Source of the DNA: Myxococcota bacterium
Lineage (GTDB): Bacteria; Myxococcota; B64-G9
Assembly (NCBI GenBank): GCA_022710975.1
Contig: JAKLGA010000007.1
Location: 62,001-126,000 of the forward strand
Direction of reading: 5' to 3'
DNA length: 64,000 nucleotides
In this document: positions 1 through 11,207 of the stretch, piece after piece
Position numbering within the stretch: position 1 is the stretch's first letter
Layout of the letters: each line of letters begins with the position of its first letter
The notes under the pieces: generated by a model
Told to the model about the DNA's origin: nothing
Databases searched by the model: none
What the model saw: the letters and a program-made list of their open reading frames with translations, nothing else
Translations under genes and position numbers: made by a program

Positions 1-1
1 G

Positions 2-2404
2 CTGGCCGGCGCCTGCACCCACACCCCGGCGGCGGACGGCGAGGCCTGCGACGATGGCCTGTTCTGCACGGTCGGGGACGCGTGCGGCGCGGGCGCCTGC
101 ACCGGCGCGGCCCGCGACTGCGGGGACGCCAGCGTGTGCACGGCCGACTCCTGCAACGAGGTCAGCGACGCCTGCGTGAACACGGCCGTGGCGAACGGGA
201 CCGCCTGCGACGACGGCCAGTTCTGCAACGTGGGCGAGGCCTGCGTGGGCGGCGTGTGTGGCGGCGGGCTGGCCCGCAACTGCTCGGACGGCAACCAGTG
301 CACCGCCGACTCGTGCGACGAGGGCGCGGACGCGTGCGCGAACGCGGACCTGCCCGATCTCAACCCCTGCGACGACGGCATGTACTGCACCCTGGGCGAG
401 ACCTGCACGGCGGGCGCCTGCGGGGGCGGCGCCGCGCGGAACTGCTCGGACGGCAACGCCTGCACCCAGGACGTGTGCAACGAGATGTCCGACAGCTGCG
501 ACCACCCGGCGGTGACCGAGGGCACCCCGTGCGACGACGGGGAGTACTGCACCCTGGCCGACGCCTGCGCCGGCGGGACCTGCACCGGCGGCGCGGCCCG
601 GGATTGCTCGGACGGCAACGCCTGCACCAACGACGTGTGCGACGAGGTCGGGAACGGGTGCGTCTCGACGGCGGTGGCGAACGGCACGAGCTGCAGCGAC
701 GGCCAGTTCTGCACCCTGGGCGAGACCTGCACGAGCGGCGTGTGCGGCGGCGGCGTGGCGCGCTCGTGCGCGGACGGGAACGCTTGCACCGCGGACTCCT
801 GCAATGACGTGAGCGACGCCTGCGTCAACACGCCCGTGGCGAACGGCACTGCCTGCGACGACGGCGCCTACTGCACCCAGGGCGAGACCTGCCAGGCCGG
901 CGCGTGCGGCAACTCCAGCAGCCGCAACTGCTCGGACGGCAACGGCTGCACCCTCGACTTCTGCGACGAGTCGGGCGACGTCTGCGCCCACGAGGGCGCG
1001 GCCATGGACGGCACGCCCTGCAACGACGGCCTGTTCTGCACCAGCGACGACGCCTGCCTGTCGGGCGCGTGCACCGGCGGCGGCGCCAGGAACTGCTCGG
1101 ACGGCGTTGCCTGCACCGTCGACAGCTGCGACGAGGTGGGCAACGCCTGCCTCCACGACGCGGCGGCCGCCAACGGCGCGGCCTGCAACGACGGCCTGTT
1201 CTGCACGCTGAACGACGCCTGCAGCAACGGCGCCTGCGCCGGCGGCGGGGCCCGGGGGTGCAGCGACGGCAACGCCTGCACCGTGGACTCGTGCGACGAC
1301 ACCAACGACGTGTGCGTCAACAACGCGGCCGCGGCCAACGGCCAGGTCTGCGACGACGGGCTCTTCTGCAACACCGGCGAGACCTGCTCGGGCGGGGTGT
1401 GCGCCGGCGGCGCTGCGCGCGTCTGCGCCGACGCCAACCAGTGCACCGCAGACTCGTGCAGCGAGGCCACCGACGCTTGCGTGTACAGCGCTCCGGCGGC
1501 CAACGGCCTGGCCTGCAACGACACGCTCTTCTGCAACACCGGCGAGACCTGTCTGAACGGCGCCTGCCAGGGCGGCGCGGCCAACACCTGCAGCGACGGC
1601 AACGTGTGCACCGTGGACTCGTGCAACGAGGCCGGCGACACGTGCGTCAACAACGCCGCCGCGGCCAACGGCACCGCCTGCAGCGACGGGCTGTACTGCA
1701 CCACGGGCGAGGTGTGCACGGCCGGCGCCTGCGGCGGCGGCCTGGCGCGGAACTGCGCCGACGCCGACCCCTGCACCAACGACACCTGCAACGAGGGCAC
1801 CGACACCTGCGCCCACGCCGCGGTCGCCAACGGCACCGCCTGCGACGACGGGGCCTGGTGCAACATCGGCGAGACCTGCACCGGTGGGGTGTGCGGCGGC
1901 GGGGTGGCGCGCACCTGCTCGGACGGCAACCAGTGCACCAGCGACAGCTGCAACGACGCCACCGACGCCTGCGTCAACACGTCCGTGGCCAACGGCACGC
2001 CCTGCGAGGACGGGCAGTACTGCATCACCGGCGAGACCTGCACCGCCGGCGTGTGCGGCGGGGGCGGGCCGCGCACCTGCACGGACGGCAACCAGTGCAC
2101 CGTGGACTCCTGCAACGAGGCCGGGGACACCTGCGCGTACGACGCCGCGGCCATGAACGGCGTGGCCTGCAACGACGGCGCCTTCTGCCTGGTGGGCGAG
2201 ACCTGCAGCTCCGGGGTGTGCGGCGGCGGGGCGCCCAGGACCTGCGACGACAGCAACCCGTGCACGGCCAACAACTGCAGCGAGGCGCTGGACCTGTGCC
2301 AGAACCCGGCGCTCGCCAACGGCACGGCCTGCGAGGACGGCCTGTTCTGCACCTCCCCTGACACCTGCCAGGCCGGCGCCTGCCAGGCCGGGCTCGGCGA
2401 TCCG
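2..2404 (+). repeat. In-frame tandem repeat, 162-165 bp units
   Basis: Fourteen units run from nt 137 to nt 2404, with part of another before nt 137. Units 6-10 and 13 are 55 codons, unit 14 is shortened to 48, the others are 54. The extra residue always falls in the AAxNG linker between the third and fourth cysteine, so the eight-Cys spacing is otherwise constant. Units are diverged from one another, which suggests old duplications rather than a recent expansion. Confidence 0.9.
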
Positions 2405-4327
2405 TGCACCGCGGATCCGTGCTCCAGCCTGTGCACCGAGGCCACCGACACCTGCGGCGGCTGCACGCCCGCCGGCACCTACTGCGCCAGCCTGGTCCAG
2501 GAGGCCACCTGCGACGGGAGCTGCAACATGACCGCGCTGACCATCTGCGGCTACGGCTGCAACCTGGGGCGCGACGAGTGCAACCAGTGCACGCCCAGCA
2601 GCGTGGAGTGCCGGGCGGACCTCGAGTACCTCTGCAACGCGGAGTTCGTTTGCGACGCCAGCGGCCTGGTGGACTCGAAGACCTGCTGCTCCTCCAACCG
2701 CTGCGACTGCGACGGCTCGATGTGCCTGGAGGACGTGTGCGCCTCGGCCACCGATCTGACCGGCGGCGGCACCCTGGCCGGGACCACCTGCGACGACGAT
2801 GACAACATCCCGGGCGACTGCTTCCCGGGCGGGCCGGCCTGCAAGGCCCCGGCCCTGGGCGGGGCGCCCGAGCAGATCTTCCAGTTCACCGTGCCCTCGT
2901 TCTCCCGCGTGACCCTGGACAGCTCCGGCTCGGCCCTGGACACCACGCTGCGGACGTCGACCATGTGCGGCAACGAGACCTTCCAGGTGCCCAACGCAGA
3001 CGTGTGCGGCCTGCCGGGCACCACGCCGGAGCAGGCCTGCCAGGAGGGCGCGGGCCCGGAGACCATGGTGCTGTGCGGCCTGCCGCCCGGCACCTACTAC
3101 GGCGCGGTGGACAGCGCGCTCGGCAGCTGCGGGCTGTACGACCTCGACGTGACCATCACCCCGGTCGACCTGGACACCGCCCCGAACGCGGGCAACATCA
3201 GCATGGGCGGCACCTTCACCGGGACCACCTGCGGGTTGGCCGACAACTTCCAGTACCCCAACCGCATCCTGTGGAGCGGCGCGACCTGCGCCAACTGCGT
3301 GGCCGACGGGGTCGACGCCGACTGCCCGGACTGCGGGGTGAACGCGGCCACGGACTGCACCCTGCCTCCCAACGGCACGGACGACAAGTGCACCTACCAC
3401 GGCGGGGGCAGCCCGGACGCGGTCTTCTACCTGGCGCTCGACACGGCCTCGGGCGTGGACATCTCCACGGCCGGCTCGGGCTTCGACACGGTGCTGTACG
3501 TCATGCAGACCGGCGTGAGCGGCGCGTCGCCTCCCGGCCTCATCCGCAAGTGCAACGACGACTGCTGGACGACCGACGGGCCGTCCCACATCCAGACCTC
3601 GCTCGAGGCCGGGCTGTACTACGTGTACCTGGACGGCGCCAACGGGGCCTGCGGCAACTACGTGCTGGACGTGCAGGTCTCGCCCGCGGCCGCCTGCCCC
3701 AACCTGAGCTGCGAGCCGCTGCACGAGAACTGCCGCACCTGCCCGTTCGACTGCCCCTGCCCCCACTGCGGGGACGGGGCGATCGACGCGGGCGAGGGCG
3801 AGGACTGCGACGACGGCAACGCGGTGGACGCGGACGGCTGCACGCGCTGCGCGGTGGACCGGGGCTACTACTGCATCGGCCAGCCGAGCGATTGCAGCCT
3901 GCCGACCTACCTGAGCGGCACGGACGTGTGCAACTGCGCCATCCCGGACTGCAGCAGGCCCGGCAGCGGCGAGTGCAACACGAGCCAGTACGGCACGCTC
4001 ACGCGCACCATCGCCATCGGCTCGGCCTGCACCGTGATGGACGTCCACGTCGACATGAACATCGCCCACACCTGGATCGGCGATCTGACCCTGGAGCTGA
4101 CCTCGCCGGGCGGCGCCTCGGTGATCTTCCTGCACAACCGCAGCGGCGCCGGCGGCGACGCGATCCTGGGCAACTACGACCTGAGCCTGCCGGTGGACGG
4201 GCCGGGCAGCCTGGCGGACTTCACCGGCGACAACGGGCAGGGCTCCTGGACGCTGACCATCCACGACTGGTACGAGCTCGACTCGGGCACGCTGAACACC
4301 TGGGCCCTCTACCTGACCTGCATCTAG
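2..4327 (+). CDS. Cys-rich tandem-repeat surface protein with C-terminal P domain (5' end outside window)
   Basis: The frame is open from the first bases, so the start lies upstream. The N-terminal part consists of 14 complete modules of 54-55 residues, each with eight cysteines (pattern CTxDSC, NGTxC, DGxFC, GExC, GxCGGG, RxCSDGN), plus a partial module at the window edge. A further Cys-rich stretch follows, then two beta-sandwich segments resembling pre-peptidase C-terminal domains (GTYYGAVD at about nt 3091 and GLYYVYLDG at about nt 3610). Next comes a myxobacterial-type Cys-rich repeat (CDDGN...DGC, about nt 3804) and a terminal proprotein-convertase P domain (TWIGDLTLEL, GSWTLTIHDW). No catalytic domain is visible. 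All cysteines suggest an oxidised extracellular or cell-surface protein. Function unknown; adhesion or matrix binding is inference. Confidence 0.9.
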   Translation: MAGACTHTPAADGEACDDGLFCTVGDACGAGACTGAARDCGDASVCTADSCNEVSDACVNTAVANGTACDDGQFCNVGEACVGGVCGGGLARNCSDGNQCTADSCDEGADACANADLPDLNPCDDGMYCTLGETCTAGACGGGAARNCSDGNACTQDVCNEMSDSCDHPAVTEGTPCDDGEYCTLADACAGGTCTGGAARDCSDGNACTNDVCDEVGNGCVSTAVANGTSCSDGQFCTLGETCTSGVCGGGVARSCADGNACTADSCNDVSDACVNTPVANGTACDDGAYCTQGETCQAGACGNSSSRNCSDGNGCTLDFCDESGDVCAHEGAAMDGTPCNDGLFCTSDDACLSGACTGGGARNCSDGVACTVDSCDEVGNACLHDAAAANGAACNDGLFCTLNDACSNGACAGGGARGCSDGNACTVDSCDDTNDVCVNNAAAANGQVCDDGLFCNTGETCSGGVCAGGAARVCADANQCTADSCSEATDACVYSAPAANGLACNDTLFCNTGETCLNGACQGGAANTCSDGNVCTVDSCNEAGDTCVNNAAAANGTACSDGLYCTTGEVCTAGACGGGLARNCADADPCTNDTCNEGTDTCAHAAVANGTACDDGAWCNIGETCTGGVCGGGVARTCSDGNQCTSDSCNDATDACVNTSVANGTPCEDGQYCITGETCTAGVCGGGGPRTCTDGNQCTVDSCNEAGDTCAYDAAAMNGVACNDGAFCLVGETCSSGVCGGGAPRTCDDSNPCTANNCSEALDLCQNPALANGTACEDGLFCTSPDTCQAGACQAGLGDPCTADPCSSLCTEATDTCGGCTPAGTYCASLVQEATCDGSCNMTALTICGYGCNLGRDECNQCTPSSVECRADLEYLCNAEFVCDASGLVDSKTCCSSNRCDCDGSMCLEDVCASATDLTGGGTLAGTTCDDDDNIPGDCFPGGPACKAPALGGAPEQIFQFTVPSFSRVTLDSSGSALDTTLRTSTMCGNETFQVPNADVCGLPGTTPEQACQEGAGPETMVLCGLPPGTYYGAVDSALGSCGLYDLDVTITPVDLDTAPNAGNISMGGTFTGTTCGLADNFQYPNRILWSGATCANCVADGVDADCPDCGVNAATDCTLPPNGTDDKCTYHGGGSPDAVFYLALDTASGVDISTAGSGFDTVLYVMQTGVSGASPPGLIRKCNDDCWTTDGPSHIQTSLEAGLYYVYLDGANGACGNYVLDVQVSPAAACPNLSCEPLHENCRTCPFDCPCPHCGDGAIDAGEGEDCDDGNAVDADGCTRCAVDRGYYCIGQPSDCSLPTYLSGTDVCNCAIPDCSRPGSGECNTSQYGTLTRTIAIGSACTVMDVHVDMNIAHTWIGDLTLELTSPGGASVIFLHNRSGAGGDAILGNYDLSLPVDGPGSLADFTGDNGQGSWTLTIHDWYELDSGTLNTWALYLTCI

Positions 4328-4335
4328 GACCGCGC

Positions 4336-5340
4336 ATGCCGAGACCCCGCCCGCACCCGCGCCCGCCGGCCCGGCGCGCCCACCCGGCCGCACTCGGCCT
4401 GCTCCTCCTGGCCGTGGGCTGCGAGGACCTAGGCCGCGAAGCCCCCCCTGGCGCGCTCGACCCGGACGCCGGCTCCCCGCAGTCGGACGGCCTGCGCCTC
4501 GAGCTCCGGGTGCGGGAGCGCTACCCGCTCGGCGCCGAGGCCTGGGCCGAGCTCCGGGTCGTCGCCCCGGAGCCCGGGGAGGCGCGGCTGCGCACCCGCA
4601 GCCTGGTGGCCGTGGTCGACGGGCAGGCGCTCCCGGCCAGGCCCTGGCCCATGGAGTGGCCGCTGCGCCGGGCCGAGCCCCGGCGGCTGGAGCTGGGGAC
4701 CCTGGCGGGCAGCGCGATCGACCAGGAGGGCGCGCACACGCTCGCGCTGCGCTTCCAGGCCGAGCTGATCGGCGAATCGACCGAGGCCGGGAGATCCACC
4801 TGGCGCGGTGAGCTCGCCAGCCCCACGGTGTCCTTCGAGCGGGCCGCCATGCGGCCCGGGGAGCTGGTCCGGCCGGAGCCCTCCCCCAGCCCGGACCCGG
4901 CGGACCTGCTCGAGATCAGCCTCCACCTGGGCGGCCGGCCGCTGGTCGTCTGGCCCCGCTCGGCCTCCCCGCGCGAGCTCCTGCTGACCGTGCGGCCGGA
5001 CCACGCCTCGCTGTGGGTGTCGTGCCGCGCGGCGTGCCTGGTGGACCTGGCCTTCGACGTCCTGGCGGACACCGGCGCGGACCCGGTCCGGGTCGGAACC
5101 CTGGCCGCGGAGGGGCGCGGCCTGGGCCCCGAGCCGGCGCCCGCCGGAGAGCTGGACCTGTCGCGGCTCCCGCCGAGCCCCGAGGGCCTCCGGCTCGACC
5201 TGCGCCTCGTGCCGTCCGCCCTCGTCGCCCAGCGTCACCCCGGCATCCTGGGCTACTGGGATCGACGCCTGGAGCTGACCCCCGTGCGGCTACCCGCGCC
5301 GGCGCCGGTCCCGGAGGGCGGCGGTCCTGGAATTCCCTGA
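4336..5340 (+). CDS. Putative lipoprotein, unknown function
   Basis: 334 residues, starting 8 nt after the preceding stop, so probably co-transcribed with the Cys-rich gene. The N-terminus is Arg/Pro-rich, followed by a hydrophobic stretch and a lipobox-like AVGC with Cys29, then a short Asp/Pro linker. The rest is a beta-rich, Arg/Leu/Glu-rich chain with no motif I recognise. Only two cysteines (WVSCRAAC) occur outside the lipobox. It may be an envelope partner of the upstream surface protein; that is inference from spacing only. Confidence 0.75.
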   Translation: MPRPRPHPRPPARRAHPAALGLLLLAVGCEDLGREAPPGALDPDAGSPQSDGLRLELRVRERYPLGAEAWAELRVVAPEPGEARLRTRSLVAVVDGQALPARPWPMEWPLRRAEPRRLELGTLAGSAIDQEGAHTLALRFQAELIGESTEAGRSTWRGELASPTVSFERAAMRPGELVRPEPSPSPDPADLLEISLHLGGRPLVVWPRSASPRELLLTVRPDHASLWVSCRAACLVDLAFDVLADTGADPVRVGTLAAEGRGLGPEPAPAGELDLSRLPPSPEGLRLDLRLVPSALVAQRHPGILGYWDRRLELTPVRLPAPAPVPEGGGPGIP

Positions 5341-5355
5341 TTTCCAGAGGTTTTC

Positions 5356-5384
5356 TTGACCCCGGGGCAGATTCGAGCTAACAC
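5356..5384 (+). promoter_or_regulatory. Candidate sigma-70-type promoter for the zinc-ribbon kinase gene
   Basis: TTGACC at 5356-5361 and TAACAC at 5379-5384 are separated by 17 bp. Transcription would begin near 5391, which argues that the ATG at 5393 is too close to be used and that translation starts at 5429. Confidence 0.45.
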
Positions 5385-5428
5385 TGGAGACGATGTCGCG
5401 CGGGCCGCGCGGCCCGCGGGGGCGCAGC

Positions 5429-7288
<1,860 letters not shown>

Positions 7289-7291
7289 AGC

Positions 7292-9361
7292 TCACTTGCC
7301 CAGGTGCCGGGTGTAGAACACCGGTCCTTGCCCCGGCCGCTTGAGCTGGAACAGCAGCAGGCTGCCCGGGGCGATGTCCGCCAGGACCTGCTCGAAGCGG
7401 CCGTCGTCGGCCACCAGGATCTCCTTGCCGTTCACGCTCACGCTGGCCCCGACCGGGGCCCGGCCACGCACCTCGATCCGTCCGTCCGCGGGGCGCTCGC
7501 CCGGGCGGGGCGCGTCGATGCGCATCAGGGTGGCGGCGTTGTCGAAGACCAGCACCAGCTTGTTCATCTGGTTGGACTTCAACAACTTGCCGCTCGCGTC
7601 CAGCGCGGCCTGGTACCAGTAGTAGGTGCCCTCGCGCAGCCGGCCCGGGGCGAGCGCCAGTTTGCGCTCGGCCGTGCGCTCCTCGATCTGCGGGGTCTCC
7701 AGATCGTCCTCGGCGTAGACGCGCACGACGTAGCCGGCCGCGCCCGGGTGCTCCTCCCACTGGAAGGTGAGCCTGGGCACCTTGCCCTGGAAGAGGATGC
7801 GGGTCTGCACCCCGGTGTCGGGCACCACGTTGTTCACGCTGGCCGCCCCGCCGGCGGTGGCCACCGGATCGGGGCTGAGCTCGAGGCTGCCCACCGGCCC
7901 GGGCAGCGGCTGGGGCTTGCCCTCCTCCGGGCGCAGCACGCGGAAGAAGGAGCGGCCGGCGCGGGCGTTCTGGGCCAGGTAGCCGCGCAGCGCGGGCTCG
8001 CGGGCCCAGACCTTGGCGAAGTCCGCCTTCGGGCCGACCTCCACGGTGGCCTGGGCGCCGTCCTCGGCCCGCGCCAGGGCGAAGGCCACCCTGGGGATCC
8101 AGCGGTCGTAGAACACCTGGGTGTGGGCGCCCTCCACGGCCACGATGCGCGGCATCGGCTCTCGCACGGGCTTGCCCAGCTTGCCCGCGGTGTCCACGCT
8201 CAGGCTCTCTCCGGCCAGGAGCGAGATGGTCTCCGAGGAGGTCTTCACCTCCGCCTCGCCGGAGCGCACCTCGACCTGGGTGCCGTCGGCCTTGCGCATC
8301 ACCGTCACGTCCGCCTGGCCGCCGCGAGCCCTGGCGGTCACCGTGGCGTACGTGGTCTCCACGGCCTGGGCCGAGCCCGCCGCGCTCCCGCGCTCCAGGC
8401 GCACCCGGGCCTGGCCGGACTCGAGCTTGAGGGTGCCCTGACGCACGCCGCCCTCGCGGAAGGCGCCGCCGAACACCACCTCGGAGCCCGGGGACAGCTC
8501 GACCTTGCCGCCGGCGCCGTCCTCCAGGCTGTAGGGCTTGGCGGAGCGCACCGTGGCGCCCGGCTCCAGCGGACCGGCCGCGGCCACCAGCTTGAAGTCT
8601 GCCTCGCCCGGCAGCTTCATGCGCAGCCCGCCCTTGACGCCCTTGACCCGGGTGGGCAGGGCCTCGCGCCGCACGACCTCCCCCTCGCCCACGCGCATCT
8701 GGAAGCTCGCGCCCTCGCGCAGCGCGGTGGTCTGCCCGCCGCGCTCGAGGGTCGCGTCTCCCATCACCATGCGGATCTGGGTGCCCGAGGCGGCCGCGCT
8801 GAGCCGGGCGTTGCCGTCGCGCGCGACCACCACGCCGCTGTCGTCCCCGAACTTCAGCCTGAAGCCCGAGGAGGCGCCCTGCGCGGCCTTGACCTCCAGA
8901 TCCCCGCCCTCCACCCGGCGCACGCGGGCCTGGCCGGACTGCAGGCGCACCACCTCGCGGGCCTCGCCGAACCGGATGCGGAACCCGCCCCCCTCGGTGG
9001 AGGAGTCCACCACCACCTCGCCGGCCTGGAGCTGGAGCTCCGCCTCGCCGCCGGACCCCGCCAGGTCGAGCTGGCTGTCCGGCTGCAGGTCGAGCTGCCG
9101 CCCGTCGCGGAACTCGACCTTGGCCGTGCCGTCCGGACCGGTGCGCAGCGAGGCGGTCTCCAGGAGCGGTACGCCCACCACGGCAGGGCGCCAGACGCCC
9201 GCGTCCGTGTCGCGGACCTCGACCTGGCCCAGGCGCTTGGTCACCCGGGCCCAGGGCTGCACCACGGCCGCGTCCTGGCCGCCCGGCTCGTCCTCCCCCC
9301 CGGGGCAGCCGGCCAGCGCGGCCAGCAGCAGGCACACGCAGCTGAGACGGATCTTTTCCAT
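7292..9361 (-). CDS. FecR-domain lipoprotein
   Basis: 689 residues. The start ATG (MEKIRL) precedes a lipoprotein signal with LAGC at Cys19. Residues about 60-130 match the FecR fold (LRTGPDGTAKVEFRDG...LDLQPDSQLDL), and the same kind of segment recurs several times (GATVRSAK, SGEAEVKTSSE), suggesting multiple FecR-like blades. The C-terminal third has Fn3/Ig-like elements (VPRLTFQWEEHPGAAGYVV, GTYYWYQAALD, VSVNGKEI). It lacks the anti-sigma helices and transmembrane segment of classical FecR, so it is more likely a periplasmic or surface scaffold than a sigma regulator. It faces and nearly touches the kinase gene (convergent). Confidence 0.85.
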   Translation of the reverse strand: MEKIRLSCVCLLLAALAGCPGGEDEPGGQDAAVVQPWARVTKRLGQVEVRDTDAGVWRPAVVGVPLLETASLRTGPDGTAKVEFRDGRQLDLQPDSQLDLAGSGGEAELQLQAGEVVVDSSTEGGGFRIRFGEAREVVRLQSGQARVRRVEGGDLEVKAAQGASSGFRLKFGDDSGVVVARDGNARLSAAASGTQIRMVMGDATLERGGQTTALREGASFQMRVGEGEVVRREALPTRVKGVKGGLRMKLPGEADFKLVAAAGPLEPGATVRSAKPYSLEDGAGGKVELSPGSEVVFGGAFREGGVRQGTLKLESGQARVRLERGSAAGSAQAVETTYATVTARARGGQADVTVMRKADGTQVEVRSGEAEVKTSSETISLLAGESLSVDTAGKLGKPVREPMPRIVAVEGAHTQVFYDRWIPRVAFALARAEDGAQATVEVGPKADFAKVWAREPALRGYLAQNARAGRSFFRVLRPEEGKPQPLPGPVGSLELSPDPVATAGGAASVNNVVPDTGVQTRILFQGKVPRLTFQWEEHPGAAGYVVRVYAEDDLETPQIEERTAERKLALAPGRLREGTYYWYQAALDASGKLLKSNQMNKLVLVFDNAATLMRIDAPRPGERPADGRIEVRGRAPVGASVSVNGKEILVADDGRFEQVLADIAPGSLLLFQLKRPGQGPVFYTRHLGK

Positions 9362-9410
9362 TGCTACGAGCCTACGGGCAGCAGGCCCACCGGTCAAGCC
9401 GGCGGCGCGC

Positions 9411-9438
9411 TTGACGGATGCAAGTCCGTGATTATACT
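9411..9438 (+). promoter_or_regulatory. Candidate promoter of grpE-dnaJ
   Basis: TTGACG at 9411-9416 and TATACT at 9433-9438 with a 16-bp spacer, about 40 bp before the grpE start. It is one of the best matches to the sigma-70 consensus in the window. No CIRCE-type inverted repeat is visible next to it. Confidence 0.55.
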
Positions 9439-9479
9439 GCGTGCGCCCACGTCTCCACGGCCCGCGGAGGTTCGCGCGC

Positions 9480-10094
9480 ATGGCCCCCGAAGAAACCCCG
9501 AAGGCCGACAAGGGGTTCACGGTCCGCGACCGGCGCACCTGGCTGCAGCCGGACGCCGACCTCGACGAGCTGGCCAAGGACGGCCAGGGCCCTCGCCGGC
9601 CCAGCGCGGTCGAGGACCTCGAGGCGCGCCTGGCCGACAAGGACCGCCAGCTCCACGAGCTCATCGTGGCCCACAAGGACGCGAGCGCCGAGATGGACCA
9701 GGTGCGCCAGCGTCTGCAGCGCGACGTGGAGCGCCGGGTGGAGCTCGAGCGCGCCCGCCTGGCCGAGCCGTTCGTGGAGGCGCTCGGGGATCTGGCCCGG
9801 CTGCTCGAGGCGGCCCGCGCGGAGCCGGTCCGCGACCCGGGCGCCGCGGCCCTGCGCGAGGGCGCCGAGCTGCTGGCCCGCAAGCTGCACGACCGGCTCC
9901 AGGCGCTCGGGCTCCGCAAGATCGAGGCCCAGGGCCAGCGCTTCGACCCGCGCACCATGGAGGCCCTGACCACCGCCCCGGCCGGGCCGGGCCAGGCCGG
10001 CCTGGTGATCCAGGTCCTCCGGCAGGGCTACCTCCTGGGCGACCAGGTGGTCAGCCCGGCCGGCGTGGTGGTGGGGGCAGAGCAGGAGGGCTGA
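9480..10094 (+). CDS. grpE: GrpE nucleotide exchange factor
   Basis: 204 residues. GrpE releases ADP from DnaK in the Hsp70 cycle in the cytoplasm. The long N-terminal helix (coiled coil, about residues 35-95) is followed by the four-helix part and the beta domain containing the family signature FDPRTMEA and GYLLGDQVVSPAGVVVG at the C-terminus. Start chosen at ATG 9480 because GGAGGT lies 7 nt upstream. dnaJ follows after 3 nt, so the pair forms an operon; dnaK is not in the window. Confidence 0.95.
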   Translation: MAPEETPKADKGFTVRDRRTWLQPDADLDELAKDGQGPRRPSAVEDLEARLADKDRQLHELIVAHKDASAEMDQVRQRLQRDVERRVELERARLAEPFVEALGDLARLLEAARAEPVRDPGAAALREGAELLARKLHDRLQALGLRKIEAQGQRFDPRTMEALTTAPAGPGQAGLVIQVLRQGYLLGDQVVSPAGVVVGAEQEG

Positions 10095-10097
10095 GCC

Positions 10098-11207
10098 TTG
10101 GCCGGCGAGAGCGACTACTATGCCATCCTGGGGCTCGAGAAGAACGCCTCGATCGACGAGATCAAGAAGGCCTACCGGCGCCTGGCGGTCAAGTACCACC
10201 CGGACCACAACCAGGGTTCGCAGGAGGCCGAGGAGCGCTTCAAGGAGATCTCCGAGGCCTACCAGGTGCTGAGCGATCCCGAGAAGCGCCAGGTGTACGA
10301 CCACTACGGCCGCGACGGGCTGCGCGGGGCCGGCGTCAACCCCGGCTTCTCCTCGGTGGACGAGATCCTGTCCTCGTTCGGCAGCATCTTCGGCGATCTC
10401 TTCGGCATGGGCGGCGGACGCGCCCGCGGGCAGCGCGGCCCCCGGCGCGGGGCCGATCTGCGCTACGACCTGGAGATCCCCTTCGCCGAGACGCTGCTGG
10501 GCGGCGAGCACGAGCTCGAGCTCGAAACGCTGGTGGGCTGCGAGAGCTGCGCAGGCACCGGCGCCAAGCCGGGCACCGGCCGGAAGGCCTGCCCGCGCTG
10601 CCGGGGCTCGGGCGCCGTGGTGCAGAACATGGGCCCGTTCACCCTGTCCAGCCCCTGCCCCGGCTGCCACGGCCAGGGTTCCCTGCTCGAGGCGCCCTGC
10701 CCCGCCTGCCGCGGCGAGGGCCGCGTGGCCAAGCCGCGCCAGCTCAGCGTGCAGATCGAGCCGGGCGTCGACGACGGCATGCGCATCCGCCTGTCCGGGG
10801 CCGGCGAGCCCGGCCCCCAGGGCGGACCGCCCGGCGACCTGTACGTGTTCGTGCACGTGCAGCCCGATCCGCGCTTCGTGCGCGAGGGCCACGACCTGCA
10901 CACCCAGGTGGAGATCGACTTCGCCCAGGCCGCCCTGGGGACCAGCGTGGAGGTGCCGCTGATCGAGGGCCCCAGGACGCTCGATGTGCCGCGCGGCAGC
11001 CAGCCGGAGGACACGCTGGTGCTGCGCGGTGCGGGGGTGCCCAGGCTGCGGGCCTACGGCCGCGGCGACGTGATCGTGCACCTCAAGGTGCTCATCCCCC
11101 GGGAGCTGGGCGAGCGCGAGGAGGAGCTGCTGCGCGAGTACGCCAGCCTGGGCGGCAAGGCGGTGGCCAAGAAGCGCAAGGGCTTCTTCCAGCGCCTCAA
11201 GAGCTGA
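10098..11207 (+). CDS. dnaJ: DnaJ chaperone (Hsp40)
   Basis: 369 residues, start TTG 10098 with AGGAGGG about 8 nt upstream inside grpE's last codons. The J domain carries the HPD motif (KYHPDH, about residues 34-39). A Gly/Phe-rich segment follows, then four zinc-binding CxxCxGxG motifs (CESCAGTG, CPRCRGSG, CPGCHGQG, CPACRGEG) and two substrate-binding beta domains. It stimulates DnaK ATPase and delivers unfolded clients. Its last 11 nt overlap the convergent gene downstream. Confidence 0.96.
   Translation: MAGESDYYAILGLEKNASIDEIKKAYRRLAVKYHPDHNQGSQEAEERFKEISEAYQVLSDPEKRQVYDHYGRDGLRGAGVNPGFSSVDEILSSFGSIFGDLFGMGGGRARGQRGPRRGADLRYDLEIPFAETLLGGEHELELETLVGCESCAGTGAKPGTGRKACPRCRGSGAVVQNMGPFTLSSPCPGCHGQGSLLEAPCPACRGEGRVAKPRQLSVQIEPGVDDGMRIRLSGAGEPGPQGGPPGDLYVFVHVQPDPRFVREGHDLHTQVEIDFAQAALGTSVEVPLIEGPRTLDVPRGSQPEDTLVLRGAGVPRLRAYGRGDVIVHLKVLIPRELGEREEELLREYASLGGKAVAKKRKGFFQRLKS

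Noticed and set aside
904-2361. Long alternative frame inside the Cys-rich repeats
   Set aside because: It is an Arg/Gln/His-rich shadow created by the period and GC bias of the true frame; no ribosome site or domain.
137-2404. Regular 162-bp repeats as a CRISPR-like array
   Set aside because: Units are contiguous, coding and lack unique spacers; they encode eight-Cys modules.
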